From the NCBI GenBank assembly GCA_036509255.1, contig DATCFY010000084.1:1-60966 (forward strand): a stretch of DNA of 60,966 nt, read 5' to 3'. The position numbers and the translations under genes are program-made. Shown here in pieces: positions 50,028 through 57,732 of this stretch. A model generated the notes under the pieces. The model did no database searches and had not been told where the DNA came from. It saw only the letters and a program-made list of their open reading frames with translations. Source of the DNA: RYN-230 sp036509255. GTDB lineage: Bacteria > Actinomycetota > Actinomycetes > Streptosporangiales > Streptosporangiaceae. Positions within the stretch are counted from its first letter, which is position 1. The number at the start of each line of letters is the position of its first letter.

Positions 50028-50960
50028 ATGAGAATTGCCGACGACGTCACTCAGCTGATCGGGAACACGCCGCTGGTCCGGTTGCGGCGCGTTACCGACG
50101 GGGCCGGGGCGCAGGTGGTGGCGAAGCTGGAGTTCTTCAACCCGGCCAACAGCGTCAAGGACCGCATCGGTGTGGCCATGATCGATGCGGCCGAACGTGA
50201 CGGGCTGATCGGGCCGGACACCATTGTGCTGGAGCCGACCAGTGGCAACACTGGCATCGCGCTGGCCATGGTCTGTGCCGCGCGTGGTTACCGCTGCATG
50301 CTCACCATGCCGGAGACGATGAGCCGGGAGAGGCGCCAACTGCTCCGCGCGCTCGGGGCTGACCTGCTGCTCACCCCGGGCCCGGACGGCATGCCCGGCG
50401 CCATTGCCAAGGCCGAGGAACTGGCCAAGAGTGACCAGCGGTACTTCATGCCGCAGCAGTTCGAGAACCCGGCCAACCCGGCGATCCACCGGGCCACCAC
50501 CGCTGAGGAGGTCTGGCGGGACACCGACGGGGCGGTGGACATCTTCGTGGCGGGAGTCGGCACCGGAGGCACCATCACCGGAGTGGGTGAGGTGCTGAAG
50601 GAGCGCAAGCCGTCGGTCCGGATGGTTGCGGTCGAGCCGGCCGCCTCACCGGTGCTGTCCGGCGGCCCGAAGGGGCCGCACCCGATCCAGGGCATCGGCG
50701 CCGGGTTTGTCCCCGCCGTCCTCGACACCGCCGTGGTCGACGAGATCCTTCCCGTCGGCAACGACGATGCGATCAGCATGGCCCGCCGGATGGCCCGGGA
50801 AGAGGGGCTGCTGGTTGGCATCTCGTCCGGGGCGGCAGTCTCGGCCGCGGTCCAGGTCGCGCACCGGCCGGAGAACGCCGGGCAGCTGATCGTGGTCGTG
50901 GTTCCAGACTTCGGGGAGCGCTACCTGAGCACTCCGCTCTTCGCGAACCTGGAGGACTAG
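50028..50960 (+). CDS. cysK: Cysteine synthase (O-acetylserine sulfhydrylase)
   Basis: 310 residues. PLP Lys is in FNPANSVKDRIGVAMI; the substrate loop is EPTSGNTGIALAM; the phosphate loop is GVGTGGTITGVGEVLKERKP; and HPIQGIGAGFVP and GISSGAAVSAA are typical of CysK. It forms cysteine from O-acetylserine and sulfide. GGAAGGAAGGG precedes ATG. cysE starts two bases after its stop. It is divergent from the encapsulin/desulfurase operon, so the window makes cysteine on one side and splits it on the other. Confidence 0.96.
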   Translation: MRIADDVTQLIGNTPLVRLRRVTDGAGAQVVAKLEFFNPANSVKDRIGVAMIDAAERDGLIGPDTIVLEPTSGNTGIALAMVCAARGYRCMLTMPETMSRERRQLLRALGADLLLTPGPDGMPGAIAKAEELAKSDQRYFMPQQFENPANPAIHRATTAEEVWRDTDGAVDIFVAGVGTGGTITGVGEVLKERKPSVRMVAVEPAASPVLSGGPKGPHPIQGIGAGFVPAVLDTAVVDEILPVGNDDAISMARRMAREEGLLVGISSGAAVSAAVQVAHRPENAGQLIVVVVPDFGERYLSTPLFANLED

Positions 50961-50962
50961 CG

Positions 50963-51685
50963 GTGCTCGCTGCGCTGCGCGCGGACCTGCGGGCGGCCAG
51001 GGAGCGCGATCCGGCCGCGCGCAGCACCGCGGAAATCGTGCTGTGCTATCCGGGGGTGCACGCCATCTGGGGGCACCGGGCCAGCAACTGGCTGTGGCGG
51101 CACGGCCGCACGCTGCTGGCCCGGGTCTGCTCTTCAGTGACTTTGCGCCTCACGGGGGTGGACATCCACCCGGCTGCGCTCCTGGGCGCCGGGCTGTTCA
51201 TCGATCACGCCACCGGAGTAGTGATCGGGGAAACCGCCGAGGTTGGCGCGGACGTGACCATTTACCACGGGGTCACTCTCGGCGGCACCAGCCTGGAGCA
51301 CGGCAAACGGCACCCCACGGTCGGGGACCGGGTGACCATCGGGGCAGGCGCCAAAGTACTCGGCCCGATCACCATCGGCCATGACAGCCGGATCGGCGCG
51401 AACGCCGTTGTGGTCAAGCCGGTCCCCCCGGATTCCGTCGTGGTCGGCGTCCCTGGCCGTGTGATCATGCGCGCGCACGCGCGGGCGTCGACCGAGCCTG
51501 TGGATCTCGATAACGCGGTGCTGCCCGACGTGGTGGGCGTCAGCCTGCGTGCCCTGCACGACAGGATCGAGGCACTGGAATCAGCGCTCGATGGGCACGC
51601 GGCGCCGCGGCCCGCCAGCTCACGCCCGGCGAGCCCACGCTCAGCCAACCCGGAGGTCTGGTACGAGCAGGACTTCTCCATCTGA
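50963..51685 (+). CDS. cysE: Serine O-acetyltransferase
   Basis: 240 residues, short EpsC-type. After an N-terminal helical part (YPGVHAIWGHRASNWLWRHG) the left-handed beta-helix has hexapeptide repeats: LTGVDIHPAALLGAGLFIDH, GVVIGETAEVGADVTIYHGV, TLGGTSLEHGKRHPTVGDRV and GAGAKVLGPITIG. His of DH and TIYHG are catalytic. The linker carries SSRPASPRS-type repeats. It ends VWYEQDFSI: the C-terminal Ile peptide is the element that inserts into the CysK active site in the cysteine synthase complex. GTG 50963 has GGAGG upstream. The last 25 bases recur at 52615. Confidence 0.95.
   Translation: MLAALRADLRAARERDPAARSTAEIVLCYPGVHAIWGHRASNWLWRHGRTLLARVCSSVTLRLTGVDIHPAALLGAGLFIDHATGVVIGETAEVGADVTIYHGVTLGGTSLEHGKRHPTVGDRVTIGAGAKVLGPITIGHDSRIGANAVVVKPVPPDSVVVGVPGRVIMRAHARASTEPVDLDNAVLPDVVGVSLRALHDRIEALESALDGHAAPRPASSRPASPRSANPEVWYEQDFSI
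51661..51685. repeat. Left 25-bp direct repeat, 3' end of cysE
   Basis: The sequence from GTACGAGCAGGACTTCTC to ATCTGA, coding Tyr-Glu-Gln-Asp-Phe-Ser-Ile-stop, matches 52615-52639 at 24 of 25 positions; weaker similarity continues for about 15 bases. Confidence 0.85.
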
Positions 51686-51783
51686 CCGCCCGCTGACCGG
51701 TCCAGGAAAGTCATCAGCGTCAGCACAAGGAGTCCCGTTCGCCAGTGCTGTCACTGCGGTGGTGACCTGGGGCTGGTGTGGTG

Positions 51784-52023
51784 CTAGCCGCGAAATATCG
51801 GCAAGTGCTTCCGGGGGTCATCGGGCAGCCGCTCATAATCGCCGAACCCTGCCTTCACCCAGTCGACGAACGCAGCCCACAACGCGGCAGACATATGCAT
51901 GATCTGTTCATCATCGGCAGGATGGTGCATATCTACCGACCCAGGGTGCAGCCGGCATTTCACGACGCTCAGCCCGGCCCGGGGAACGTTCCTGTCGGCG
52001 TGCTCGAAGCCGTCCCCCGTCAT
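51784..52023 (-). CDS. 79-aa hypothetical protein, second gene of a coupled pair
   Basis: Product begins MTGDGFEHADRNVPRAGLSV, continues KCRLHPGSVDMHHPADDEQI and ends FGDYERLPDDPRKHLPIFRG. It has several His and a Trp-containing helix (AALWAAFVDWVKAGF). No family is recognised. Its ATG overlaps the stop of the 81-aa gene (ATGA at 52020-52023), showing coupling and a pair function. It lies inside the cysE-flanked insertion. Confidence 0.6.
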   Translation of the reverse strand: MTGDGFEHADRNVPRAGLSVVKCRLHPGSVDMHHPADDEQIMHMSAALWAAFVDWVKAGFGDYERLPDDPRKHLPIFRG

Positions 52024-52265
52024 GCCACATCCCCCCTCGTCTCCGGCGCGGCGGATGAGTACACCCGCCGGGCGAGCTGGTCATCCCGTTCCAGGAGCGT
52101 CTCCAGCATGGCCGGGCTCTCGGCGTTGATGTAGTGCCCGTGGTCCGCGTGGAGCTGCGCGCACCACACTCCCGCGCCGATAGCGGTGGGCACTAGCCAT
52201 GTCTCCCAAAACTCCCCGTACGCCACGCGGAGCTGATCCAGAGCATGATCCGCGTACGTGTCCAT
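52020..52265 (-). CDS. 81-aa hypothetical protein, first gene of a coupled pair
   Basis: Product begins MDTYADHALDQLRVAYGEFW, then ETWLVPTAIGAGVWCAQLHA, ends EEDQLARR-like and SSAAPETRGDVA. ATG 52265 has GAGG eight bases upstream. It is divergent from the GntR gene (starts 101 bases apart), which probably controls the pair. The family is not recognised; such small coupled pairs in mobile DNA are sometimes toxin-antitoxin or immunity genes, but nothing in the sequence shows that. Confidence 0.6.
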   Translation of the reverse strand: MDTYADHALDQLRVAYGEFWETWLVPTAIGAGVWCAQLHADHGHYINAESPAMLETLLERDDQLARRVYSSAAPETRGDVA

Positions 52266-52366
52266 CGCCGCCACCTCGACTGACCCGAGTCGACTGCCTC
52301 CGAGCCATCTTCCATAGTCATAGGCAGTAAAGGAGGGTTCTACCTGGTCAAGTAGGTTCCCGTCTT

Positions 52367-52615
52367 GTGAGCATCAACCGGGAGATCGCGGAGCCACCGT
52401 GGCGGCAGTTGTATGCGATCCTTCGTGCCCAGATTGAGAGCGGGGAGCTAACCGGGCGCGTGCCGGGGGAGAAGCACCTCATGCAGGAATACGGTCTTGC
52501 CCTGGCCACCGTGCGCAAAGCGACCAAGCTTCTCCGGGATGAGGGCTGGATCGTGACGGTGGCGGGGTGGGGGAGCTACGTGTCCGAGGACAACCCTCGG
52601 ACCAAGCCGAGCTAG
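52367..52615 (+). CDS. Minimal GntR-type HTH regulator
   Basis: 82 residues, only a winged HTH: PPWRQLYAILRAQIESGELT, PGEKHLMQEYGLALATVRKA, and LRDEGWIVTVAGWGSYVSED. No effector domain is present, as in the short GntR (KorSA-like) regulators of actinobacterial mobile elements. GTG 52367 is close behind a TAGGTT -10-like hexamer, so it may be leaderless. The stop TAG shares its last base with the right cysE repeat, meaning the gene ends exactly at the element's edge. Confidence 0.85.
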   Translation: MSINREIAEPPWRQLYAILRAQIESGELTGRVPGEKHLMQEYGLALATVRKATKLLRDEGWIVTVAGWGSYVSEDNPRTKPS

Positions 52616-52639
52616 TACGAGCAGGACTTCTCGATCTGA
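52615..52639. repeat. Right 25-bp direct repeat, relic of the cysE 3' end
   Basis: Matches 51661-51685 at 24 of 25 positions (G for C at one site). It has no cysE body upstream; instead it follows the GntR stop. Confidence 0.85.
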
Positions 52640-52711
52640 TCGCCGGTGACTGGTGCGATGGCGGCCTGCCCTAGCGTTGGGGGCCTCAGCAGGCACCTTC
52701 TTGGGGACGTG

Positions 52712-53518
52712 ATGGCAGACGACAGCGGCGTGGATCTGGACGGCACCCGAGCCCTGGTCACCGGCGGGACGAGCGGCATCGGCCTGGCCATGGCCGGCGC
52801 GCTGGCCCGGGCCGGCGCCAGGGTTGTGATCACCAGCAGGTCAGCAGAGCGGGCGGCGGAGGCCGCCGCGCGATTGCCCGGCGTCCTGGGCTTCGCCGCA
52901 GATGCCCGCGATGAGGTGTCAGTCGCACGCGCGGCCGACCAGGCCTGGTCGCACCTCGGGGGCATCGACCTGCTGGTCAACAACGCAGGCCTCGGGATGC
53001 GGACGGTCAATCCACGGTTCATGGTGGAGCCCAAAGGGTTCTGGGAAATCCCGCCCGAAGGGTTCCGCGCGGTCATCGACGTGAACCTCACCGGCTACTT
53101 CCTGATGGCCAGGGAACTCACCCCGAGGATGCTGGACGCCAGGTCCGGGCGGATCGTCAACATCTCGATGAACCACACCACGATGAACCGGCGCGGCTTC
53201 GTGCCGTACGGGCCGTCCCGGGCGGGTGCGGAAGCACTGTCCCGCATCATGGCGGCCGACCTGGCCGACACCCCGGTCCGGGTGAATACGCTGCTGCCAG
53301 GCGGCGCCACCGAGACCGGCATGCTGCCCCCCGGCGGGCGTCCCGCCGGGCTCACCCTGATCGACCCGGCGGTGATGGGTCCCCCGATCGTCTGGCTGGC
53401 CTCGGCGCAAGCCCGTGACGTGCACGACGAGCGCGTCGTTGCCATCGACTTCGAGGGGTGGCTGGCGAGCCGAAGAGCCGCTTTGCTTGGCAGGCCGTCT
53501 GCCCAGCCGGACACCTGA
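52712..53518 (+). CDS. Short-chain dehydrogenase with altered active site
   Basis: 268 residues. The cofactor motif is RALVTGGTSGIGLAMAGALA, then LVNNAGLG, catalytic Ser in RIVNISMNHTTM, and Tyr in VPYGPSRAGAEALSRI. The usual YxxxK is Y-G-P-S-R here: Arg replaces the catalytic Lys. NNAG and the dimer helices look normal, so the fold should be intact; activity may be weak or lost. ATG 52712 is 22 codons inside the longest frame, at the start of recognisable sequence. It lies outside the cysE insertion. Confidence 0.85.
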   Translation: MADDSGVDLDGTRALVTGGTSGIGLAMAGALARAGARVVITSRSAERAAEAAARLPGVLGFAADARDEVSVARAADQAWSHLGGIDLLVNNAGLGMRTVNPRFMVEPKGFWEIPPEGFRAVIDVNLTGYFLMARELTPRMLDARSGRIVNISMNHTTMNRRGFVPYGPSRAGAEALSRIMAADLADTPVRVNTLLPGGATETGMLPPGGRPAGLTLIDPAVMGPPIVWLASAQARDVHDERVVAIDFEGWLASRRAALLGRPSAQPDT

Positions 53519-53708
53519 TCATCTGGGAAGTCTGCTGCGACCGGCGGAGGGTCAGCCACCGGCTCCGCCCGGCGGCCTCGCCGACCGGAGCACCTCCGCC
53601 CTGCAGGACTAGTGTTGGCGGGCGTCGTCCCGGGGATGATCGCGATCGTGCGTTTCCTCTCCCGCATGTAAGAAGTTCTTATTTCGTATCGACCCGAAGG
53701 AGCCTCGA

Positions 53709-54155
53709 ATGACTTCAAAATCGGCTTTCTCGCCCGAGGAGTGGAAGGTGGTGCTCGAGGGCCCGCCTAGCGCCGGGATGATCGTGGTCACTGCGGCGCG
53801 CGGAGGAATGATCCGTGAGTCAATCGCGATGTCGAAGGCCTATGTCGAAGCGCGCGCCGAGCACGGCGAGAGCGAACTTCTCGACGAGATCGTCGCGGCG
53901 AAGCCTGAGACGGACCACACGAGGTATCACTCCGCCGCGGAACTCAGGGACAACGGGCTGAAGCACCTCCGCGACGCGGTGGCACTGCTCGAGAGCAAGG
54001 CAACAACCGGGGAGCTCGACGAATACCGGCGCTTCGTCCTCGCCCTCGCGGGCAAGGTCGCGGCGGCGCACAAGGAGGAAGGGCAGAGCGTGAGCCCCGC
54101 CGAGACGGAGGCGATCCAGGAGATCACAGCGGCGCTCGGGAGCACCAGTTCCTGA
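53709..54155 (+). CDS. Conserved-looking helical protein, 148 aa
   Basis: Product begins MTSKSAFSPEEWKVVLEGPP, then GMIVVTAARGGMIRESIAMS and KAYVEARAEHGESELLDEIV; the rest is helical (ELRDNGLKHLRDAVALLESK, FVLALAGKVAAAHKEEG). It resembles uncharacterised proteins often annotated as tellurium-resistance or PspA-neighbour-like, but I cannot name a domain. GAAGGAG lies upstream of ATG. It is monocistronic. Confidence 0.75.
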   Translation: MTSKSAFSPEEWKVVLEGPPSAGMIVVTAARGGMIRESIAMSKAYVEARAEHGESELLDEIVAAKPETDHTRYHSAAELRDNGLKHLRDAVALLESKATTGELDEYRRFVLALAGKVAAAHKEEGQSVSPAETEAIQEITAALGSTSS

Positions 54156-54330
54156 ACAAGCCGGAGCCACATGCCGGACATGAGCTGGGCGGACACCATA
54201 GGCTTTCGCGCGGTGCCGCCGACATGCAGCGCTCAAGCTGCCTCTGATAACTGTCTAAGCTGGCCGGCCAGGCGAGGCACCCGTCCTTCTCCGCGTGCGG
54301 GCCCCGCGGTTGCGGGGTTAGCGTAAGCGT

Positions 54331-54675
54331 GTGACGATCGACCTCTTCGCAGGGCTTCCGGTGAGCGACTACCAGGGCGCGCTCACGTGGTATGAGCGGC
54401 TCCTGGGCTCCGAACCCACGTTCTTCCCAAATGCGACAGAAGCGGTGTGGGAGCTGGCCGAGCACCGCTACCTCTACATCGAGCAGCTGCCCGAGCGCGC
54501 CGGCCATGCATTGCACACGGTATTCGTCGACGATCTCGATGAGCGGATCGAGCGCATCAGAGCCCGGGGAATCGAGCCCGCCTTGCAGGAGACCTACGGG
54601 AATGGTGTGCGCAAAGTGATCTACCGCGACCCCGACGGCAATGAGATTGGCTTCGGCGGCGCCCCGCTCGAGTAA
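54331..54675 (+). CDS. VOC/glyoxalase-family protein
   Basis: 114 residues: MTIDLFAGLPVSDYQGALTW, YERLLGSEPTFFPN, YIEQLPERAGHALHTVFVDD, and YRDPDGNEIGFGGAPLE. One VOC module with the metal-ligand Glu (GNEIGF) near the end; it probably dimerises. GTG 54331 is close to TAGCGT, so leaderless translation is likely. Substrate unknown (glyoxalase, dioxygenase or resistance). Confidence 0.85.
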   Translation: MTIDLFAGLPVSDYQGALTWYERLLGSEPTFFPNATEAVWELAEHRYLYIEQLPERAGHALHTVFVDDLDERIERIRARGIEPALQETYGNGVRKVIYRDPDGNEIGFGGAPLE

Positions 54676-54826
54676 CCGGCACCGTTCACGGAACGGACGC
54701 GCTGGCCATTGTTGGGTTGCCTCCTCCCGGTGGCGGTAAGTTCGCCCGCCGGGATGTCGAGACGGTCGTGACGGCTCCGACTCTATGGTGGGATCGTTTT
54801 TGGACAACACCTCCGAAGGAGTTCCG

Positions 54827-55333
54827 ATGTCCGATACAACCACCGGGTCCGCTCGCGTGGTCAACGTCGCCGCTGGGGTTGAGAACACCGACCGGGCAGC
54901 GCCAGTCCGCGACAGCCGCCACCAGGCGCTCGCGGTCCTCATCGGCAAGTGGATCAACGAAGGCCATACGGCCGGGACCGCGGAGATCCCGCCGGTTCCG
55001 ATCCTCACCAGCGATGTCTACGAGTGGGCGCCGGGCGGTTTCTTCGTCGTGCACTGGGCCTTCGGGAAAATCGGCGATACGGCCGTCGGTGGCGTCGAGA
55101 TCATCGGCGTTGACGGCGAGGCGTACCTCTCCACGTTCTACGACAGTTTCGGCAACGTCCACCGCTCACGACTGGAGATCGAGGGCAACGTGCTCAGGTG
55201 GACCGGAGACCGGACGCGTTGCACCGCAACGATCACCGGCGACGGCATGACCCAGGTCGCGCACCACGAGTCCAGCGCCGACGGCATGAGCTGGACCGCA
55301 TCGATGGACGTGACGCTGCGCAAGGTCGCCTGA
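54827..55333 (+). CDS. DUF1579-like beta-barrel protein
   Basis: 168 residues. A polar N-terminus is followed by RHQALAVLIGKWINEGHTAG, VYEWAPGGFFVVHWAFGKIG, GGVEIIGVDGEAYLSTFYDS and WTASMDVTLRKVA, an up-and-down beta-barrel pattern of the DUF1579/nitrobindin-like kind. No ligand residues are clear. GAAGGAG lies upstream of ATG 54827. Confidence 0.75.
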   Translation: MSDTTTGSARVVNVAAGVENTDRAAPVRDSRHQALAVLIGKWINEGHTAGTAEIPPVPILTSDVYEWAPGGFFVVHWAFGKIGDTAVGGVEIIGVDGEAYLSTFYDSFGNVHRSRLEIEGNVLRWTGDRTRCTATITGDGMTQVAHHESSADGMSWTASMDVTLRKVA

Positions 55334-55506
55334 AGGCGAGCCTTCGCGCAGGCGCCCGAAGCGCGCATGCGGTCCTCATGCCTGCAACGGATATGCACGA
55401 TGATCGCCCGAAAGGTGAAGCGTGTCCGGCTCGCACGCTCCGGCGATGGCTGATCTCTCGTAGGGGCGATCACTCGCGTACGTGACCAACGTGGCTGGCC
55501 GCCCGC

Positions 55507-55899
55507 TTAAGACCAGAAGTCGATGCTTGCCTGCGGGTAGGCTGTCGCGTCCCAGAACTCGGTCACTTTGCCATCGCGCAGATGGCTGACATTAGCGACC
55601 GGAACCTCGACCGATTTCCCCCCGCGAGAGGCCGATAGCGTGCACAGCGCAACGGCATGCTCATCGTTGGCGAGCACATCATGCACATCCAGCCGGAACG
55701 TGCCACCCGTCTCTTCGGCCAGCCTGGCGAAGAAACCGAAGACCTCATCCCGGCCGTGGTAGTCGCCGCTGAGCGGCCCGGCACCAGTCACGTGCCAGGT
55801 CACCTCGTCGGCGATCAACTCCGAGAGCGCAGCCAGGTCTCCCTTGGCGAACGCTTCGTAGCCTCGGCGTGTTAGCGCGACATTCGGGTGCTCACTCAT
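55507..55899 (-). CDS. SnoaL/NTF2-like protein
   Basis: 130 residues: NVALTRRGYEAFAKGDLAAL, DEVTWHVTGAGPLSGDYHGR, DEVFGFFARLAEETGGTFRL, VANVSHLRDGKVTEFWDATA. The cone-shaped NTF2 fold serves as hydrolase, isomerase or binding protein. ATG 55899 begins the domain. Preceded on the other strand by the GNAT gene (divergent, about 180 bases). Confidence 0.88.
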   Translation of the reverse strand: MSEHPNVALTRRGYEAFAKGDLAALSELIADEVTWHVTGAGPLSGDYHGRDEVFGFFARLAEETGGTFRLDVHDVLANDEHAVALCTLSASRGGKSVEVPVANVSHLRDGKVTEFWDATAYPQASIDFWS

Positions 55900-56077
55900 G
55901 ACTGCCCTCCCCTGCAGGCCCTTCGGATCCAGAGCCGTCTTTGCACCATAACCCCGCCGCCTGGGCCGAGCCGAGATCGGCGGCAGCAGATATGGCCGGC
56001 GGCTGCGCGGAATGCGGCAGATCCGCGCCCAGGCGTACCGGACTGAACCAGCAGCATCTGCAGGCCATACTGAACCG

Positions 56078-56539
56078 ATGACGCAACCGTCGGCTGGGAT
56101 CCGCTGCGCAGTCGCCGATGACCTGGACGGCATTCTGCGCGCCGATCACCTAGCGGCTCGGGGCGACCTCGAGCGGGCTGAGTTCCTGCGGAGCAGCCTG
56201 ATGTCCGGACAGTGCGAGGTCCTCGTCGCCGACGGAGCCGTGACCGGCTTCGTCATCGTCAAGCCAGCTCACTTCTTCGGCCGGGACTTCATCGAGCTTC
56301 TCATCGTTGATCCCGCACTCCGCAGATCCGGCATCGGCCGGGCCCTCCTCCGGCACGCGCTCGCCACTGCGGGCACCACCCAGGTATTCACCTCCACGAA
56401 CACCTCGAACCACCCCATGCGCTCATTGCTGGAAGCCGAGGACTGGTCACTCAGCGGCGGACTCGACGGACTTGACGACGACCCGGAACTGGTGTTTTAC
56501 AAGGCCCGCCCAGCGAAACCAGCGCACATCGGCCACTGA
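56078..56539 (+). CDS. GNAT-family N-acetyltransferase
   Basis: 153 residues. The acetyl-CoA site is in VDPALRRSGIGRALLRHALA; strands VLVADGAVTGFVIVKPAHFF and DFIELLIVDP and the C-terminal LSGGLDGLDDDPELVFYKAR complete the fold. ATG 56078 is the start of recognisable sequence. Substrate unknown. Confidence 0.88.
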   Translation: MTQPSAGIRCAVADDLDGILRADHLAARGDLERAEFLRSSLMSGQCEVLVADGAVTGFVIVKPAHFFGRDFIELLIVDPALRRSGIGRALLRHALATAGTTQVFTSTNTSNHPMRSLLEAEDWSLSGGLDGLDDDPELVFYKARPAKPAHIGH

Positions 56540-56660
56540 ACGCTGAGACGCGGACTCAAGGGCGTGAGAGAGGCTAGTACTCCCGTCCCGCTCGGCACCG
56601 CGCTCGTCCTGCACAGCGCGCCACCCCCCGGCTGTCGGTCACCGGTGCGATCATGGGCGC

Positions 56661-57116
56661 ATGACGGCATGGCGTGACGTCGAACAGGCAGAGCCGGAAT
56701 TCGCGCAGCGGGTGCGGGCGCTGTTCGACGCTCACAGGCACAAGACGATTGCCACCTTGCGAGCCGACGGGTCGCCACGGATTTCCGGGATCGAGGCGGC
56801 CTTCGAGGACGGCGAACTGGGTTTTGGGTCGATGCCAGACGCGCGCAAGGGCTGGGATCTCCGTCGGGATCCGCGGTTCGCCATGCACAGCGCCACGGTC
56901 GACCCGGTCGAGGGCTCCGAGGCGCAGTGGCCGGGCGAGGCGAAGATCTCCGGCCGGGTGATAGCCGCCGGATCGATCACCGAAGGGCCGGACGGCGACC
57001 GCTTCCACGCCGACATCGCTGAGGTCGTGCATACCCACCTCAACGAGAAGGCCACGATGCTCGTTGTCGAGTGGTGGACGCCCGCGCACGGGCTGCGAAG
57101 GATCGAGCGTGAGTGA
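56661..57116 (+). CDS. Pyridoxamine 5'-phosphate oxidase-like flavin-binding protein
   Basis: 151 residues: a split-barrel with the N-terminal RVRALFDAHRHKTIATLRAD and GSPRISGIEA, mid GFGSMPDARKGWDLRRDPRF, and C-terminal EVVHTHLNEKATMLVVEWWT. These F420/FMN-binding barrels are common in actinobacteria; it likely reduces or binds a cofactor rather than making PLP. ATG at 56661 is clear. Confidence 0.85.
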   Translation: MTAWRDVEQAEPEFAQRVRALFDAHRHKTIATLRADGSPRISGIEAAFEDGELGFGSMPDARKGWDLRRDPRFAMHSATVDPVEGSEAQWPGEAKISGRVIAAGSITEGPDGDRFHADIAEVVHTHLNEKATMLVVEWWTPAHGLRRIERE

Positions 57117-57147
57117 CCTTCAATCGCCCGCCCGGCTTGGCCTTCGG

Positions 57148-57701
57148 TCAACTGGCAAGGATGCTGCCAGGCGGCGTGGGCAAACGTGCGCGGACGGCAG
57201 CAGCGACCTCTAGGACGTCGACCGGGATAGCTGTATCCACTGTGGACCAGTTTCCCGATTCCGACGGGCTGATCGTATTCTGCGCGCACGTCCGGCGGGG
57301 ACGCTGGCCTGCACATGAATGGGGTGGCACGTCCTAGCGCGGTCGTTATAACGCCGTGCGGCAAGCTCCGGGTCGCACTGGCAGTACACCTCGACCGGCT
57401 GCTCCGCCAGAGCGGAGAGTTTCCGCCGCTGGTAAGGCTTATAAGGCCGGAAGTTAGCCTCTATGACCACTGATGGGGCGTCAGCAGCCAGTGCCCAGAG
57501 CAGTACCATCGCGGCCGCGCCGAGCTTCCGGGACCAGGCCAGATCCGGCGCTGGCGAGCCAAGGGCATCATGCAGCGTTTCCTTGAACTTGTCCTTGCAG
57601 ACGAGGGCGAATCCCAGTTCAGCAGCCAGCGGGACAGCCAGGCTGGTCTTGCCTGCCCCGGGCGCCCCGGAAACGAACACCATCTGACGTGAACGCTGCA
57701 T
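57148..57701 (-). pseudogene. P-loop small-molecule kinase, twice frameshifted
   Basis: From ATG 57701: MVFVSGAPGAGKTSLAVPLA (Walker A), FALVCKDKFKETLHDALGSP, PSVVIEANFRPYKPYQRRKL, VYCQCDPELAARRYNDRA (R-loop), an AAA_33/zeta-like kinase. The frame then fails: sense resumes as RAEYDQPVGIGKLV in a second frame near 57290 and as VDTAIPVDVLEVAAAVRARL in a third near 57245, ending at 57148. Two indels therefore break the gene, or the assembly is wrong at two places. Function might be phosphorylation of a small alcohol or an antibiotic. Confidence 0.75.
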
Positions 57702-57732
57702 GCTCCCCGCCTTCGCAGCCACAGGTTCCGGG

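Larger units (their letters stand above)
51686..52639. mobile_element. Small insertion in the 3' end of cysE
   Basis: A 954-bp segment between the functional cysE end and a second copy of that end. It holds a GntR-type regulator next to the right repeat and two coupled small genes on the other strand, cargo typical of actinobacterial integrative or plasmid-like elements; no integrase is present. I interpret it as a decayed or mobilisable element inserted at the cysE 3' end, where the incoming copy keeps the CysE tail intact. A local duplication is the alternative. Confidence 0.6.
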
